From Monilinia fructicola (Eukaryota > Ascomycota > Leotiomycetes > Helotiales > Sclerotiniaceae): 64,000 nucleotides of DNA. The position numbers and the translations under genes were made by a program. Positions 46,477 through 59,685 of the stretch are shown here, piece after piece. The notes beneath the pieces were generated by a model. That model searched no databases, had not been told where the DNA came from, and saw only the letters and a program-made list of their open reading frames with translations. Where the stretch lies: assembly GCA_008692225.1 (NCBI GenBank), contig VICG01000012.1:1736001-1800000 (forward strand), written 5' to 3'. Numbering within the stretch: the first letter of the stretch is position 1; the number at the start of each line of letters is the position of its first letter.

Positions 46477-48395
46477 AAGGAAGGCAAGGCAGCGATGAAG
46501 CGGTAAGCTCAACTCATGTGGTGGTGGTCCTGGTGGTGGTGGTTCCTGGTGGTGGGATTGGAACAAGTTGCCCGTTCGTACAACTTTCTCCGATAACATA
46601 CGGACGGATAAGACGCATGGGAAGGTAAAAAGGTAAGTAAATAGATCGGAAACATACCCGTATGAATACACGGCTCCAAAATTAAAGTCGAAATTATAAA
46701 TGGTTCCGAGAGCGAATGGGGGGTCTTGGAGCCGATGGTTGGCGAAATAGAATGCTGTATCGTAAAATCAATCTGAAAGATGCTTGCTGTAACACGTTGG
46801 TTGAATCGGGCGGTGGACCGAATAAGCAACCAAATGATATAAAATAGGCAGCGATCAAGTTTTAGATGATACTAAAAGGATCTGAACTAATAAGAACTTT
46901 CCCGGGGGGGTGGGTTGCGTTATGGAATAAGGAGATTGTCGGATGAATGTCGCGGCGGTAACCTCAAAAAAGCTCTCTCTCTCTCTCTGTCTGTCTGTTT
47001 TTTTCTCTTCTCCTCTCTTTCTGTTGCTTATGATATGATTAGGAAAGGAGAAAGCTGAGTGAGTGAGTGAGTGATGGCTGTGCGGGTGCGTGCTGTGCTG
47101 AGGGAAAGTCATTTTTTCCTTGGTCGCTCCATTTTTTCTTAAAAAGAAAGGCTAACTTCGATTGTTAAGCCCAATCATATCATTGATCTGATTTAACTCA
47201 ATGCGTACCCATCATCAATCACCTGGGCAATCATCATCGCCCCAAGAGATGGAGGAATTTGTTTATTCGCTTCATTGAATTTGACATGGGAAATGGGAAG
47301 TAGGAAGGAAGCAGGAAGCAGGAAGTAGGAAGCAGGAAGCAGGAAAGTAGGCGGTAGAAAGTAGAATTCAACGTGGAAAAGAATCCATCCATCCACCCAT
47401 CCATCCCGCCATCCTTGGTCGCCCCTCTCCTTCATATACCTTTGGAATATCACACCTAGTATCCTCAACATCGCTTGGTTAATGAATCGAATGAGTAAGT
47501 CAAGATGATAGTAAAATCGAGGATAGTCGTGCGTTGGACTAGTCTCATTGGCTCCCGGTCGTGCTTGCCTGTTCCTGATGCGGTGTGAAATTTGTGGTCG
47601 CTTTAACCCAAGCGTTGTTTTTGGTACCATTGGATCCATGAGTGAAATCTGCGACATGAAGCAAAATGCTTGAATTGGCTCCTCCAAAGTGCAGCGACGC
47701 AGAAAAAAGAAGGGAGGAGGACGCGGAGAAGAGGAAAGAAATGAGGAAAGCGTTTGCAACACATATGAATGAAATTTTATCATCGTTTGACGTTAGAAAT
47801 CAACCGCGCTGCCAATTTGTGGTATTTGAGCAATGTAAGGCCGCCCTGTCTTTTTTTCTTGCAAGGTTTGTGATAGTGGCAGGAGTAGAGGGAGCCCTGG
47901 AGGATACGGAGAATTTGAAAGAATCCCAAGAAGGACTCGAAACAAGAAAGTCAAGTCAAAGAAAAAAAAAGAAAAGAGCGAATCAAAGATGCGAATGCCC
48001 TTCAGATTCCGACGAAGAGATCTGATGAGAGAAAAAAAGAAGAACAGGAGGAGAGGGAAGGAGAAAAAAGAGGGGGAATGGAGTTTTATTTAATTGTTCA
48101 AAGGTGCAGGGCCAATTTGGAAATCACGTTTTCCGTTTCCACCGGGATATAAGCTTTTGGCGTTATAACCATTGCCTTACCTGACGATCCAGAAAAGATC
48201 AGATTGATAGGTTGCGAATGCTGTCTATGAAGGATATCCATGGATGCCGGTATAATACTCGTTCCTCTTTTAGTTCTCTAGACCCATTTCAATTCACCTC
48301 ACATCATGGAGATACCACACGCATGCTAGGTCTCTACACACAGACCAATGATACCGTTACAGATTTTGCCTCTTTAGCTTGGGGATGAGGTGGAT

Positions 48396-48560
48396 GGGGG
48401 GATGATGGGATGGGATGATGGGGTGGGATGGGATGATGGGATGGGATAATGGATGGGATAATGGATGGGATAATGGATGGGATAATGGATGGGATAATGG
48501 ATGGGATAATGGATGGGATGGGATGGATGGGATGGATGAGATGGATGAGATGAGATGAAT
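48396..48560. repeat. GGGATGGAT / GGGATAATGGAT minisatellite
   Basis: A 12-bp unit GGGATAATGGAT repeated about seven times between 48,441 and 48,515, flanked by shorter GGGATGGAT-type units on both sides. Confidence 0.9.
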
Positions 48561-49796
48561 GGGATGTATTGGGATAGATGGGATCGATGGAATAATGGGA
48601 TGGGATGGCTTGATGGCTTGGATGGCTTGGATAGGTTGGACAGGTTGAGTAGGTTGGATGGTTCGACCAAGTTTTAATGGTATTTATATTTAGTCTTTCT
48701 CCCGCGAGGTACCAATATCATCTGGCGACCTCGTACGTACCCTGAAAGGCTCCTTTATTTCTCGGGGAATTCGTTTGATAATTTCTGCATGTTTCTTTAT
48801 GATATGTTTGTGGCATGTGGCTTCGACTGACAGCCACTAATACGTGTGAACGGGAGCCAAAAGATTGATGCATCCATCTATAAGACAAGTCTAGACAGAG
48901 TACTAATAAAAAGGTTGGCTTCTCGGTATGCTTCACGGTTCCTCTTTCTTTATTGCTATCACTACTCCGTCCCTCCACTGGTGCATCCGTGAGACTCTAT
49001 CCTTCCTCGCACCCATGTCGCATTTGATTCTGCACATATCGATAGGGATTAATGAGAGTGAGTAATGAAAAGCCGAGCGAAAGAGAATGAAGGAAAGGAT
49101 ATTTGTGATCATTACCACGTATCATGATTCCTTGCATCCGAGACTATTATCCTACAAGCAATGTGCCGTAAATTACAACTTCTCTCGCGATTTCTTCTTA
49201 TTCATAAGATTCCTTGGGACCGGCTATCCAAATCGGTCGTTGGCGATTGTGGAGACCGAACATCTTGTTGCAGCACAAGGCTTTGTGGAAGGATGTGTGT
49301 TTTTGACGGAATGGCGTTCATCTTAGACAAGGGTCTTCTTTCTTGAGAGATCCTGTACGGAGTATTGTACTGACTGTACAGTGCTGTACGCTGTATAATA
49401 CATCAAGCATGCATAAGAACAGGGGTCCAACACATTTGCTTTTGAAGCAGAAAGCCCAGAACAAAAGCGGATGAGAGAGCCCTGGGGATGGATGTCGGGT
49501 TCAAATGACGAATGACGAATGACGAATAACGAATGGAGAACGAGGAATGAGGAATGAGGGAATGAGGGAACGAGGGCACGAGAAACTGGGATTTTCGATA
49601 GAAGGAAAACACATCTTGGATGATATATGGTTGGTTGTTGGGTTTATTACAGACTTTTGGATAGTTACTAGTGGGTGGGTGTGAAGGTAGATACCAGGTA
49701 GGTAGGTAGGTACTAGGTAGGTAAGTATGTTTAAATGAATCAGTGAGACTGTTTGTTTATATACTTGTGGTGGAATAGCATAACTGGTTGGCTGGA

Positions 49797-49975
49797 TGAC
49801 TGACTACTGACTGGATGATTGACTGGATGACTGACTACTGACTGAACGACTAACTACTGACTACTGACTGAATGACTGACTACTGACTACTGACTACTGA
49901 CTACTGACTAACTACTGACTACTGACTACTGACTGACTACTCACTCACTGACTGACTGACTACTCACTGACTGAC
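49797..49975. repeat. ACTGACT / ACTGACTACTG array
   Basis: Interleaved TGACTAC and TGAC units fill about 180 bp. Confidence 0.9.
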
Positions 49976-50507
49976 TGACCTTTCTTCTTGGTGTGTGATA
50001 TGAAAAGGGAGGAGTGCAGATTGTGTGGGACAATATACAATTTATTAGAATGGTTAGCTCCCTAGCTTCCTAGCTTATGATTTTAGTTTCGGCAGGCACG
50101 AGGCTTTTTGGTCGTCATTTCTTTCGCTTAAGGTGGTTTGGAAAGGCGCCGAGAGGGTTGAATCCCTGTTGCTCCATCAAATGTACTGTATGGACCGTTG
50201 GAGAATATTATTCCGCGTCGAATCATCCGTTACTGTAACTAATTGATCTACTAATAAATGAATGGAGACTGAAAGTACTCCAGCTGTACGGAGTACTGTC
50301 GGGTCCCTTGTACTTGTTCTTCTTTTTCCACTTACGGTAGAACTATTGCATAACATCCATTCAAGGTTTATAATACCAACACCAACACCAGCATCAGCAT
50401 CAGCATCAATATCAATATCAACATCAGCATCGGCATCAGCATCGATATCAATATCAGTGTCTCTACCAACAATAACTACAACTCAATCAATCCGTCATCC
50501 TTCCAGG

Positions 50508-51830
50508 ATGGTTAAAAGAAAAGCTAAAGAAGTCGGAGACGATGTTGTTCTTGTAGAACCTCGAAGATCAAATCGACAAAAAACAAACAATAAAGAGAGT
50601 TTGAAAGAAGATGCTACCACTGTATTGACTTCCTCGGCCTCAAAATCCGAGGAGAACAAGAAGGCAACAAATGATCAACCCCTAAATGAAGCAGAGGTCA
50701 CAGGAGATATCATTGCACCGAAATCAAATACTGTAGGTCGATATTTCCCGGTCATTTCCAAACATATTCATCAAAGTTGATATTATCTTGTACTTTAATA
50801 ATACTTCAATACTTCAATGCTTCAATATTCTGCTCCTCCAATCTGTCTTCACTTGCTTCTTCAACATTCCAAGGTTGTACAGTATACCCATCGTGAGGAG
50901 TTTTCCTTTTCAGGCGAACACGTGTTTCTCACAAACTTACCACGTGCACTTCATGCTATACTCTACTTACCTAGTACCTACTTTGCTTTACGTCTTTCTA
51001 TCTTTGCGTCTTTTGAATTTAATCTCCCGATCGTTTTTTAGAGTTCTACCAAATCCACCAAGTCCACCAAATCATCTCAACCAAATGGTACCAAATCTAC
51101 ATCAACGAAGATCTCTTCAGAGGAGTCCACATCAACTCGTCAATATTGGCTCATGAAAGCTGAACCAGAGTCACGTATTGAAAAAGGCCATGATATTAAA
51201 TTCTCCATCGATGATTTAGCAGCGAAGACAGAACCAGAGCCTTGGGATGGTAAGTTCTCCCCTGCACACCACACGTATTGCAGATCAACATTAAGACTGA
51301 CGTTTTCAAAGGAATACGCGCATATCCAGGTATGTCACCTTGCAATTCAACCATGTAATGCCATCACTTACACAGAACATTAGCACGTAACAACCTTCGT
51401 GCGATGAAGAAGGGAGATCTAGCTTTCTTCTACCATTCATCATGTAAAATACCGGCAATTGTTGGGGTCATGGAAATCGTTAAAGAACATTCTCCTGATC
51501 GTAAATATGCCCTCTGATTCCCAAATCTCAATTTTCAAGCTAATAATGATAATAACAGTCTCGGCACATGACCCCAAAGCCCCATATTACGACCCTAAAT
51601 CTTCACCAGATGATCCCAAGTGGAGTGTAGTACATGTCGAATTTCGGCAGAAACTCAAAACGCCCATTACGCTCAAAGAGATCAAAGCTTGGTTTGAAGA
51701 AAAGGGAAATGCATTGAACAATATGCAAATGTTAAAGCTGGCACGATTGAGCGTGAGCAAAGTAAGTAGTGAGGAGTGGAGATTTCTGGTAGGTCAAATG
51801 GAGAAGAATGGGGATGTGGTTGAGGGATAG
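50508..51830 (+). CDS. EVE-domain protein (THYN1-like)
   Basis: Five exons (50508-50732, 51042-51249, 51312-51329, 51384-51500, 51559-51830) sum to exactly 280 codons, 279 residues. The first exon, starting MVKRKAKEVGDDVVLVEPRR, is basic and nuclear-like; exon 2 starts with SSTKSTKSTKSS. The EVE domain begins RQYWLMKAEPESRIEKG, then FSIDDLAAK, PWDGIRAYPARNNLRAMKKG, DLAFFYHSSCKIPAIVGVME, IVKEHSPD, SVVHVEFRQKL and ends at KLARLSVSKVSSEEW. EVE domains are PUA-like and bind modified bases in DNA; THYN1 homologues are linked to 5-hydroxymethylcytosine or related marks, which is family knowledge. Exon 3 is only 18 nt. The start at MVKRK was chosen because upstream in-frame sequence is repeat-derived. 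Confidence 0.9.
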
Positions 51831-53613
51831 ATTCTCCAAACATATTAAAGAACGGCTTGTCAATCTCGCTCATGGGACATTTATTGTACGATGTGAAATT
51901 TCTCAAGGATGGCAAGATCCTATAATAACCAACAATCTCCCCAATGAACAACCGAAGGAAAATGATTGGCAGTATTCTCAATTCAAAAGGAGTAAAACCT
52001 TGCAGTCTCATGCCATATAGCTCATCTCCATCTGATTCTCACACAAGTCTCTAGTATTGACCCCCTGCATCAGTAGCAGTACCATCACTCATTCAATTCT
52101 TCTTCTTCTTGTCATTAGCTCAACCTGCTTTCCCGCTCCCCCTGTCAATGATACAATAAGACGATAGTATCGTCTCAGGCTGAATACACCTGCGTACTGT
52201 TCCCAGTCAATCATCCACGAGCTCCTGAGATGAAGCGAAATGGAAAATGGAAGATGGTGTCGGTTGCTGGGGAGCGGCTATCTCATTTATACATCTCCTT
52301 GGTATCGTCGATGGCTCTGCTGCGCTGATTGATTTGGTCTTGTTGGGGGTTTGGATGGATGTGTGGATGTGTGGAGGAAGCGAGAGGCGGAATCGCTCGG
52401 GGCTTGGAGAATTTCGGGTGATGGTTGGTGGGGCGGAGGGCGGACGTCTTTATGGTATTGGATGATACGCGTCGGTCTTTGGGTGCCGGAAGTATATAGT
52501 ATGATATTGTCATTGAGAAAGAAGATGTTGTGTTTGTATTCGTGTGATACTTCTTGTTCGCCATACTGTCTGGCTCTTGTGCTGTTTCGTTCATGGTGCA
52601 GCATTCGCGGATAGATACCTAGGTAGGTAGGTAGGTGCCCTTGTCATCTAGCACGTCTTGGATGCGTGCACCTGACCGCGTAATTCTGCCGCCGATCAAA
52701 GCGACGATGCAAAATGGAGCATGCGATTCTGGGGAGGCGATGCAGAGAGTCGATGCACTCGCTACCAATCATCCAAGCAACATGGCACCTTCGTCCTCCG
52801 ATCTCTCATCGCGGGGCCTGGAAATCCCTTAGCTGCTGAGGACATCCTACTCTTCGCTCCGGGTCGGGTCTATCGTTTCGCTTTATCGTTTCGTCATTGT
52901 TTGGTGATGTGCGAGTTGGACGATATGTGACGTGCGATATTCTGCCACGCGGTTCTGCAGACAGAAATTCGCTTTTGGGGCGTGGGGTACTTATCGAGGT
53001 GGGTGACTGATGTAGGGCGGACTAGATTGATGAGATCTCGATAGAGACCGTGGGTGTGTTGTTGGGGATTGGAGCTGGGGGTTTGGGTGGTGCGGAGTAA
53101 GCAGGGAGGTAGGGAGGGAGGGAGGGAGGGGGGGAAAGGATGGGGGGATGCTGATCTCTCGGGGTTGGTTGTTCGGTTTGCTGGAGCTGGTTTTCTTGGG
53201 GGCGAATGGTTGGAGGTCCTGCGGGCTACTGCTGGCGTGGGGGTGGGAAGTTGAGTGTCTGTTCCTACCTTTCTTTTTCTGGTGGAGGGGTGATGTTGGT
53301 GTTCTGGTGTTTTGCGGTGTGAGTGGAAACCCTTTCGAGGGTATATTTGGATATTTTGGAGAAAGCGAAAGGTGAGTGTTGATGGTTGATATGCATCGAG
53401 TACCTAGGTACCTACCTAGTGCCTAGAGCTTGATATAATGTTGCTACTCGCAATGAAACTTGTATATTGTTGACTTCAACATTGATTTGATACCGCGCTT
53501 GATACTTCTGCAGCAGCTAGGTACATTACGTGACGCATCCGTATCAAACAAAAGGAAACTATGACACTGGATGAAAAGCCAGCCTACACATATGCAAAGA
53601 GAGCCACCACTTT
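51831..53613. other. Intergenic; nothing supported
   Basis: Contains (GGTA)n at 52,619-52,635, a G-rich tract with GGGAGGGAGG at 53,103-53,142, and TACCTAGGTA at 53,401-53,410. Open frames at 52,247-52,614 run in opposite directions and show no family. Confidence 0.55.
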
Positions 53614-53828
53614 CATCAAACATCTCATCGTGTCGCCGTGGTGCAGTGGTTTACCACTGTGCTTTAACCGCCCTTTCGGGGCGGGTGAGGTGTTTGATGC
53701 GACAATTAACCATATCTCATGTCGACGAGATATGTGTTTCTAAAAAGAAAATTAAGAAAATTCGGACAGATGTGACCCCCCTGAAAAGGCGGCTCCGCTA
53801 CTAATAAAATCCTCATATCAGAGGGGGT
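53614..53828 (+). other. Multi-stem structured element, possible ncRNA or tRNA-derived SINE
   Basis: Not protein coding. An outer helix pairs 53614-53628 with 53685-53699 (15 bp with two G-U pairs). Inside are CAGTGG-TTTA-CCACTG (53644-53659) and CCGCCC-TTTCG-GGGCGG (53668-53684). Next comes CATATCTC-8 nt-GAGATATG (53711-53734, perfect), then helix 53775-53784 with 53818-53828 (C-run/TGA with TCA/G-run, one bulged A). GTGGTGCAGTGGTTTA (from 53638) resembles a pol III A box as in tRNA-Glu/Asp, and GGTGTTTGATGC (53690-53700) resembles a decayed B box. Alternatively TGTCGC (53631) may pair with GCGACA (53699). I draw no function from this. Confidence 0.5.
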
Positions 53829-55429
53829 TTTCCCATAAGCAACTTGGTTTTTGCTATTTTGTTTGGTGAAATTTTTTTGTTAGGGGCGGTAATGTGGGGA
53901 GTGGATGGAGAGTGAATATACATGTGGTGAAGGGAGTGAAATTGGAATATTATTGGTATCATTGATAGCCCTCTCTCTTATTGCTGTAGCAAGCAATAAG
54001 CGGTGAACATATGGGAGGACCATTTTTTAGTTCTATATTGAGAAAAGCCAAGGGGATAAGGAGAAAGAAACTCTGCTTTCCAATGAACTATAATCCCATC
54101 TGCTTGCCGAGTGGTAAATTCGTTTGCTTGCTATACAGTGATTTGTAACCACGGTATTTTAGTCTCAACCACGAGTTAAGTCGATTGCAAATAGATGATA
54201 AATGATATAAATCAGTCCATTGGAAGATATTCATTCAACCTTGTCTTATAACCCCTCGTCTCATTAAACCTCATGAAAGCCAAATCCCAGCATATTGGGT
54301 TGAATTTTGGCCATGAATGTAATGAATAGAGTGATGACGGCTGTAGAATAAATAACCTTGTTAGTTCGGATCAACGAAACGACACCTCTCTTCACTGTAC
54401 TTCACAGATCATGGAAGCAATAACTACACTATCCAATGCAATTGCTGTAATCAATAGATAAGGTGGTGGTACATCCACGCAAAGCGAGTGCAACGGCAAA
54501 AGGGGGTGGTCTTAAAGGTACTACCATTTGAGAAAGAATAAGCGAACAGCGCGCCGAAGTAAAGGAGGCTCTATCTAGGTAATGCAAATCAGACAGGTTC
54601 AGACCTAATTTCCTATGAGGTGGATTGGTGAAGTAGAAACTGATAGATCTCACACATGATCATGAAACTACTAGGTAGTCAGTCATTGTACAATAATGGA
54701 TCGAGCAACCATAAGTAGCTATAGGCCAGACCATTATGATACCCGTGAACATACAAACTCAAAGGACTTCCAATGTCTCTTTGTATTCATTCAGTTCGTT
54801 CACCCAAATTTGATTTGGGTAATTGATTGAAATCATTGCATTAATGCCGTGAGCCTTATTTGTACCATAGGCCTGGATAGTGGAATTGACGTTAATGATT
54901 CACCATCCCCGGATCGGAGATTTGATTTTGATGCATTAGCATCGGCATTCCCGGGTAAACTGAGTTGATTATGTAAGTGCATGTGATTAGGTGGGCCCGC
55001 AAGGCTGCGCGCCGCTTAAAACCGTTGAAGGAGGAGAAGGCTGATTTCGTCGGTGGTTTTGATTGCTTCAGTTTAGAATGTTCAGTATCAAATATTCAAT
55101 ACCAAACACCTTTTCTACCTACTGTACAATATTCTCGAATGAAACTCAGCACACGAGGATTTCATTCAAGACCGACATCCTGTATCTTCTCTAATTACGC
55201 TGACATAAATCTCTTACCTTTATTGTAATTTTCATATACTTGCGAAGTACTTCACTAGCTTTTTCAAGCTGCGTCGATAAAGCTCTTTTTGGTCCATCTC
55301 AGATCATAGATGAAGTTAAGTCAGTTCGCATAATTCGAGACTCTGCCTAGGAGGACGGGTGCATTTCAACGATAAAAATAAAGAATCTGCAAGACATTTG
55401 TGCTTTTCATTTTACAATAATAGGTCACC
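53829..55429. other. Intergenic; nothing supported
   Basis: AT-rich DNA up to the exportin start, with no gene, tRNA or long repeat recognised. Confidence 0.5.
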
Positions 55430-58400
55430 ATGAACGGCTCTACTAATGGGCACAGCACAACTACCCACGAGGTATCAGCTGCACAAACAAATGGGGACGC
55501 GGCACTGTTATCACAAATCCATGAAGCCCTGGAACTCGTCCATAGTCCATACTCGTCCAACCAATCCCGTCAACAAGCTTCGAGTTTCTTGGACAATATC
55601 AAAGCCGAAGACGAGGCTCCCTATCATGGTTTTACTTTAGCATCCGACAAATCTCAACAACCTGTCGTACGTCACTATGCATTGTCTCTTCTAGAACATG
55701 CCATAAAACATAAATGGGCAGCATATTCGGAGGCGCAAGCAAGTGCGCTGCGGCTATGGATTATTCAACTGTCCGAGAATCTGGTTCAAGAAGATCCTTT
55801 ATATCTGCGAAACAAGACAGCGCAACTATGGGTGGAGGTTGCAAAGAGAAGTTGGGGATCAGAGTGGACTGATATGGATAAGCTTCTCGTGAGATTATGG
55901 GAGCTCCCAGGCCCCGTGGTTTACAAGGAGTTCGTTCTATTTGTTCTTGAAACCCTTTCCGACGAGGTCTTTAATGGCGAAGACGCTGTCACCGTTCTAC
56001 GTGAGGGCGCTCTGAGCAAGGCTTGTGTCGAAATCTTCACACCCGCTGTTGTGCTATCCGAAGCGTTTCCGAATCGACAGCTTGGTACAGTTTTGAGACA
56101 TGGAGGGGAAGGTTGGCTAGTAAGAATTGGCGCCTTGCTAGGCCAGTGCCTTCAGTTGGACATCTCGAGTCCTCAGTATCAAAGTTGCGCCGTTAAGATA
56201 TTGGCTGTCTATAAGTCTGTGGTGCCCTGGACCTTACCAAAAGCTATCTCTAGTGCCCAATGTGTTCAATATATGTGCAAATGTCTCGCTGCGTCTAGTA
56301 CACCAGTTCAGCTGGTAAGTTCATAGAGGTACCCGTGAACCGAGCTCTCAGCACTGATATCCCTTAGGCGTCTGTCCAAGCTCTATATGCACTTTATACT
56401 CGTGCGCACTTCTCGGATGAAGAGTTCTTGGAACTCGTATGCCCGATGTATACTAGTGAAGTGGTTGGTTTACTACGAAATCTGTTCCAATGGTCTGTGG
56501 TAGACGCCGATGATATTGATGATGAAAAATACCTATTTGCTAAAAAGTTTTCCGAGGTTCGACACATTTTTGATGATTCTATTATACATACTAACTTCAT
56601 GTAGATGATGTCCAATCTTGGGGTATTCATAGAATCTAAAATCTCAGCTATTCCCGAATCCTGCGATCTTCCTAACCTTCTAAACCTTTTTCTTGCCATT
56701 GCTCAAAGCCAAAGTCTTGTTGTTTCGATACCCATTATTCTTACGTGGACAAAGTTACTTCGCTCTCCAATCATCGGATCATCTTCTACCATAACCCCTT
56801 TAATTGCACCTCTTCTAGAACTGTGTAGTTCTCGCCTCATTCGATATGAGAATATGCCAGATAACTGTGAAGATCCTGAGTATCTCTTTTTGAAGGAAGA
56901 TATCGATACGCAACCAGAGAGACATGCGTTTCTTGGGAACTATCGCCGGTATTGCTCGCAAATCATAGAGCTTGTTGTTCGGCAAAAACAATCCGAGGCT
57001 TTGTACCATATCTTAGGCCAAGTTGATAACTCTTTGCAGCATCTTTATGATGGATGTCCGGCCTTTTCGAGTAACCATATCTTCCATCTTTGTATCACAT
57101 CCAGCTGACCTGGACCTAGTTGAGAATTACTCCAAAACCTCGATACCGATACTGCGAGTCGACAAAAATTTCACCGTAGTAGAAGCATCACTCAAAGGAT
57201 ATATGAAGTGGCGAGGCACTCACGGCTCTGAACCCCAGCGAGATGTGAGTATATATAAGATGTTGAGATTGGCCCAATCTTGCTTACAAATCACAGGAGC
57301 AAGAACGCACGAGTATAGAGAATAATTTGGAAACTTGGGGTGAACGATTATTGGAACTCAAGTTTGAGGTATGCTGTGATCACCTTGCCCCGAGTTCTGT
57401 CTAACCTTGTTGATTAGGATCCAATAATCACCAAGAGAATTATACAACTTGCCGTCGCCTTTTCGACCACTGCTTTGGATAAGAAAGTAGGCTTCATGCT
57501 AAAAGTTCTCGAACACATCTTGATGACACAACCAATGGATTATCCAAACACCCCCGCTTATACCGAAGCCGTGAAAGAACTACAAACCGAGTCTGCCCAT
57601 GAGCTACAACGACTAGCCGGGAAAATGCCCGATCAACTACTGGTATGTGATTCCAGGTCTGTTGATACAATTCTACTAATTCAAGCTCGTAGGATGTCTA
57701 TGATCAGCTACACGCGAAGGTCAATGAGATCATTTCTACTAGAAATCTTGATAAAAAACGACAAACATCCTATCAAACCTTCTTGTTCACGATCATGTAT
57801 GATTTCTCTTCTATCAATCGTCTAGAGCCTAACTAATTCTGGCAGCCATCGTACTTCAAAAATCGAACCAGAGGTTCGCCTACAAAAGTTGAAAGAATTT
57901 TTGACACCTGTGCAGATAAGTTGGCAAGATTCAGAAATGAATAGCGCGATTCAAGGGTTCTCTGGATTCTGCAACCTCCTTGGATTGAACCGTGTAAGAG
58001 ACTTTCTTGTCACAAGGCGAGTTCACGAAATACAGGATTGGTCGGCGTATCAGCTTGACTCAGAGGCGCAATCAATTCAGAAGGACATGGAAGAGAGATT
58101 GAAGGTATGAAAATCATCGCTTGTTGTCCAAAATTATCATTGATTGTAGTACAGGCATTGCCATTGAGAACTACAAAATCGTTTCTAGGTTGCTCAACCG
58201 AGAAAATGCGCAAAGATGACCCTGCTTATCAAGTTTCCTGCGATTTGTGGCGAGATGCATTGCCCCTAATTCTACCAAATCTTCTCAAATATTTAAGGTA
58301 GGTGAAAGAGTTCTTGTCTCGTTGATCTTGCTAATCCTTCTAGTCATGCGCATGCATTCCACAATCCCGCAAATTGGAACGAACTTCCTCCCGAGATGGC

Positions 58401-59685
58401 GCCTATTGTCAGTCGGATTCTAACGGACCGCTTCTGGCAAGCTGGAATATCTGTTGGAAGTAAAGATGACTTCTATGCTAGAGTATCCGGCACTAAATCT
58501 ACTATGGAAGGTCTTGCGTCATCCATTCGAGGCTCAATACGCACTGTGAGAGAGTCTTGTTACTCAATCCTCTTTTCCATGAGTAGTTTGGATGTCGACT
58601 TTTATGGGTTTAGCGAGCTTCCTGGACCACTTGCACATGCTCTATTTGCAGATGCCCATTGCCTGTCTTCGCATCAGCTCATTGCTCTATTAAATATTGT
58701 GCGACTTCTGGTCGATGAATGTCCAGTTGAAGTTCGATCACATTTCGTGCCTCCCATATTGGCATCTTGTTTTACTCAAATGGACGCCAAATGCAGTTCC
58801 GAATGGGAAAAACTGTCTCATAAGAATGTGATTCCCGCAGATGAAGATACTCTGACTGAGGAGATGAAGGAAGAGAGTATCTTGCGACAGTTAACACATA
58901 CATCAGTTATGATGGTTGCTGCCTTTCTTGACCCAGCACGACTAAGTAGCTCACCAGACTATTTCGTATTTGTGGACGAAGCTAATAATTTGCCAGATAT
59001 TGGAAGTGCGCCCTCTCCAAGATCAGCCAAGGAGGCTTCGACGTTTATTCAAACTCAAGCGAACGCATATCCAAGCATGAGAAAGTTTTGCCTCACATCT
59101 TCTACAATTCTAGAACCGCTACTACTTTTCCTCACCCACGCCATCCGAATGCGAGATACCCGTTGCTGTGGCGTTGTCCTTCGTGTATTCCGATCAATCG
59201 TTCCAGATTTTGCCTCAAGTGACGACTCGCCCCTCTCTTCCTCTATAAGAGAATTCATCAGTATCGAAGTCCTCAAGGCGGCTATCTCATCTCTGAATGA
59301 GCCTTATTTCGTAGAACTACAAAAGGACCTTGCACACTTGATTTCATCGATTCTGATCTACTATGCACCTCTCACAGGAACTCCAAAACAGATCCTCCTT
59401 AGTTTACCAGGCATCCAAGAAAAAGCCATAGATAAATGTATCGACTCATTACAAAAACAAGGCATTCAACAGAGACAGCAGAGAGCTTTGGTACTGTATC
59501 TACTAAAGGACTTGAAGGGTGTTAGTATCAGCGAACAAGGTAGAATCTCAAAGAGTGCGAGTGTGGTGAGAAAGGAAAGGAGTAAGATGCAAGAGGCGTT
59601 TATGAAAGGGCCAGTTGAAGATGATAAGAAGATCAAGAGTGAGATTGATGATTTAGAGGGGGTTGCAGGTCTTTTTGATAATTGA
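55430..59685 (+). CDS. Exportin-5 / Msn5-type karyopherin
   Basis: Nine exons (55430-56314, 56368-56556, 56605-57244, 57297-57368, 57418-57642, 57693-57796, 57846-58104, 58155-58297, 58344-59685) give about 1,285 residues. The start MNGSTNGHSTTT leads into an importin-beta-type N-terminus: HSPYSSNQSRQQASSFLDNI, VVRHYALSLLEHAIKHKWAA, YLRNKTAQLWVEVAKRSWGS, FVLFVLETLSDEVF. Exportin-5 markers follow, such as VEASLKGYMKWRGTHG, LAVAFSTTALDKKVGFMLKV, LGLNRVRDFLVTRRVHEIQD, LPLRTTKSFLGCSTEKM, AHAFHNPANWNELPPEM, RILTDRFWQAGISVGSKDDF and STMEGLASSIRGSIRTVRES. The protein exports phosphoproteins and imports some cargo with RanGTP (yeast Msn5). One extra base near 57,050 shifts the frame (LYDG to VRPFRV); the exon total is one over a multiple of three, which fits a single error. 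Confidence 0.9.

Larger units (their letters stand above)
45285..50507. other. Long intergenic region upstream of SWI1
   Basis: 5.2 kb with no supported gene. It contains many simple repeats: GATTG/GATTT arrays at 46,087-46,165, an 8-bp block minisatellite at 46,381-46,476, GGAAGCA-type repeats at 47,290-47,345, a GGGATAATGGAT array at 48,396-48,560, GAATGACG/GAATGAGG repeats at 49,505-49,570, an ACTGACT array at 49,797-49,975 and GCATCA/ATATCA hexamers at 50,375-50,455. TACGGAGTA occurs at 49,356 and 50,287. Open frames (for example + 47666-48025) are compositionally biased and not convincing. Confidence 0.6.

Noticed and set aside
47193..47783. 196-codon minus-strand frame
   Set aside because: Much of it is repeat-derived (LPASYFLLPASFLL from GGAAGCA repeats); no homology and no start support.
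50262..50507. Upstream extension of the EVE protein with a hydrophobic start
   Set aside because: The stretch between it and MVKRK is a GCATCA/ATATCA microsatellite, and EVE proteins do not carry signal peptides. More likely 5' leader.
53631..53704. A genuine tRNA at the structured element
   Set aside because: The acceptor helix is only 5-6 bp, no proper anticodon or T arm can be drawn, and the B box is degenerate. At best it is tRNA-derived.
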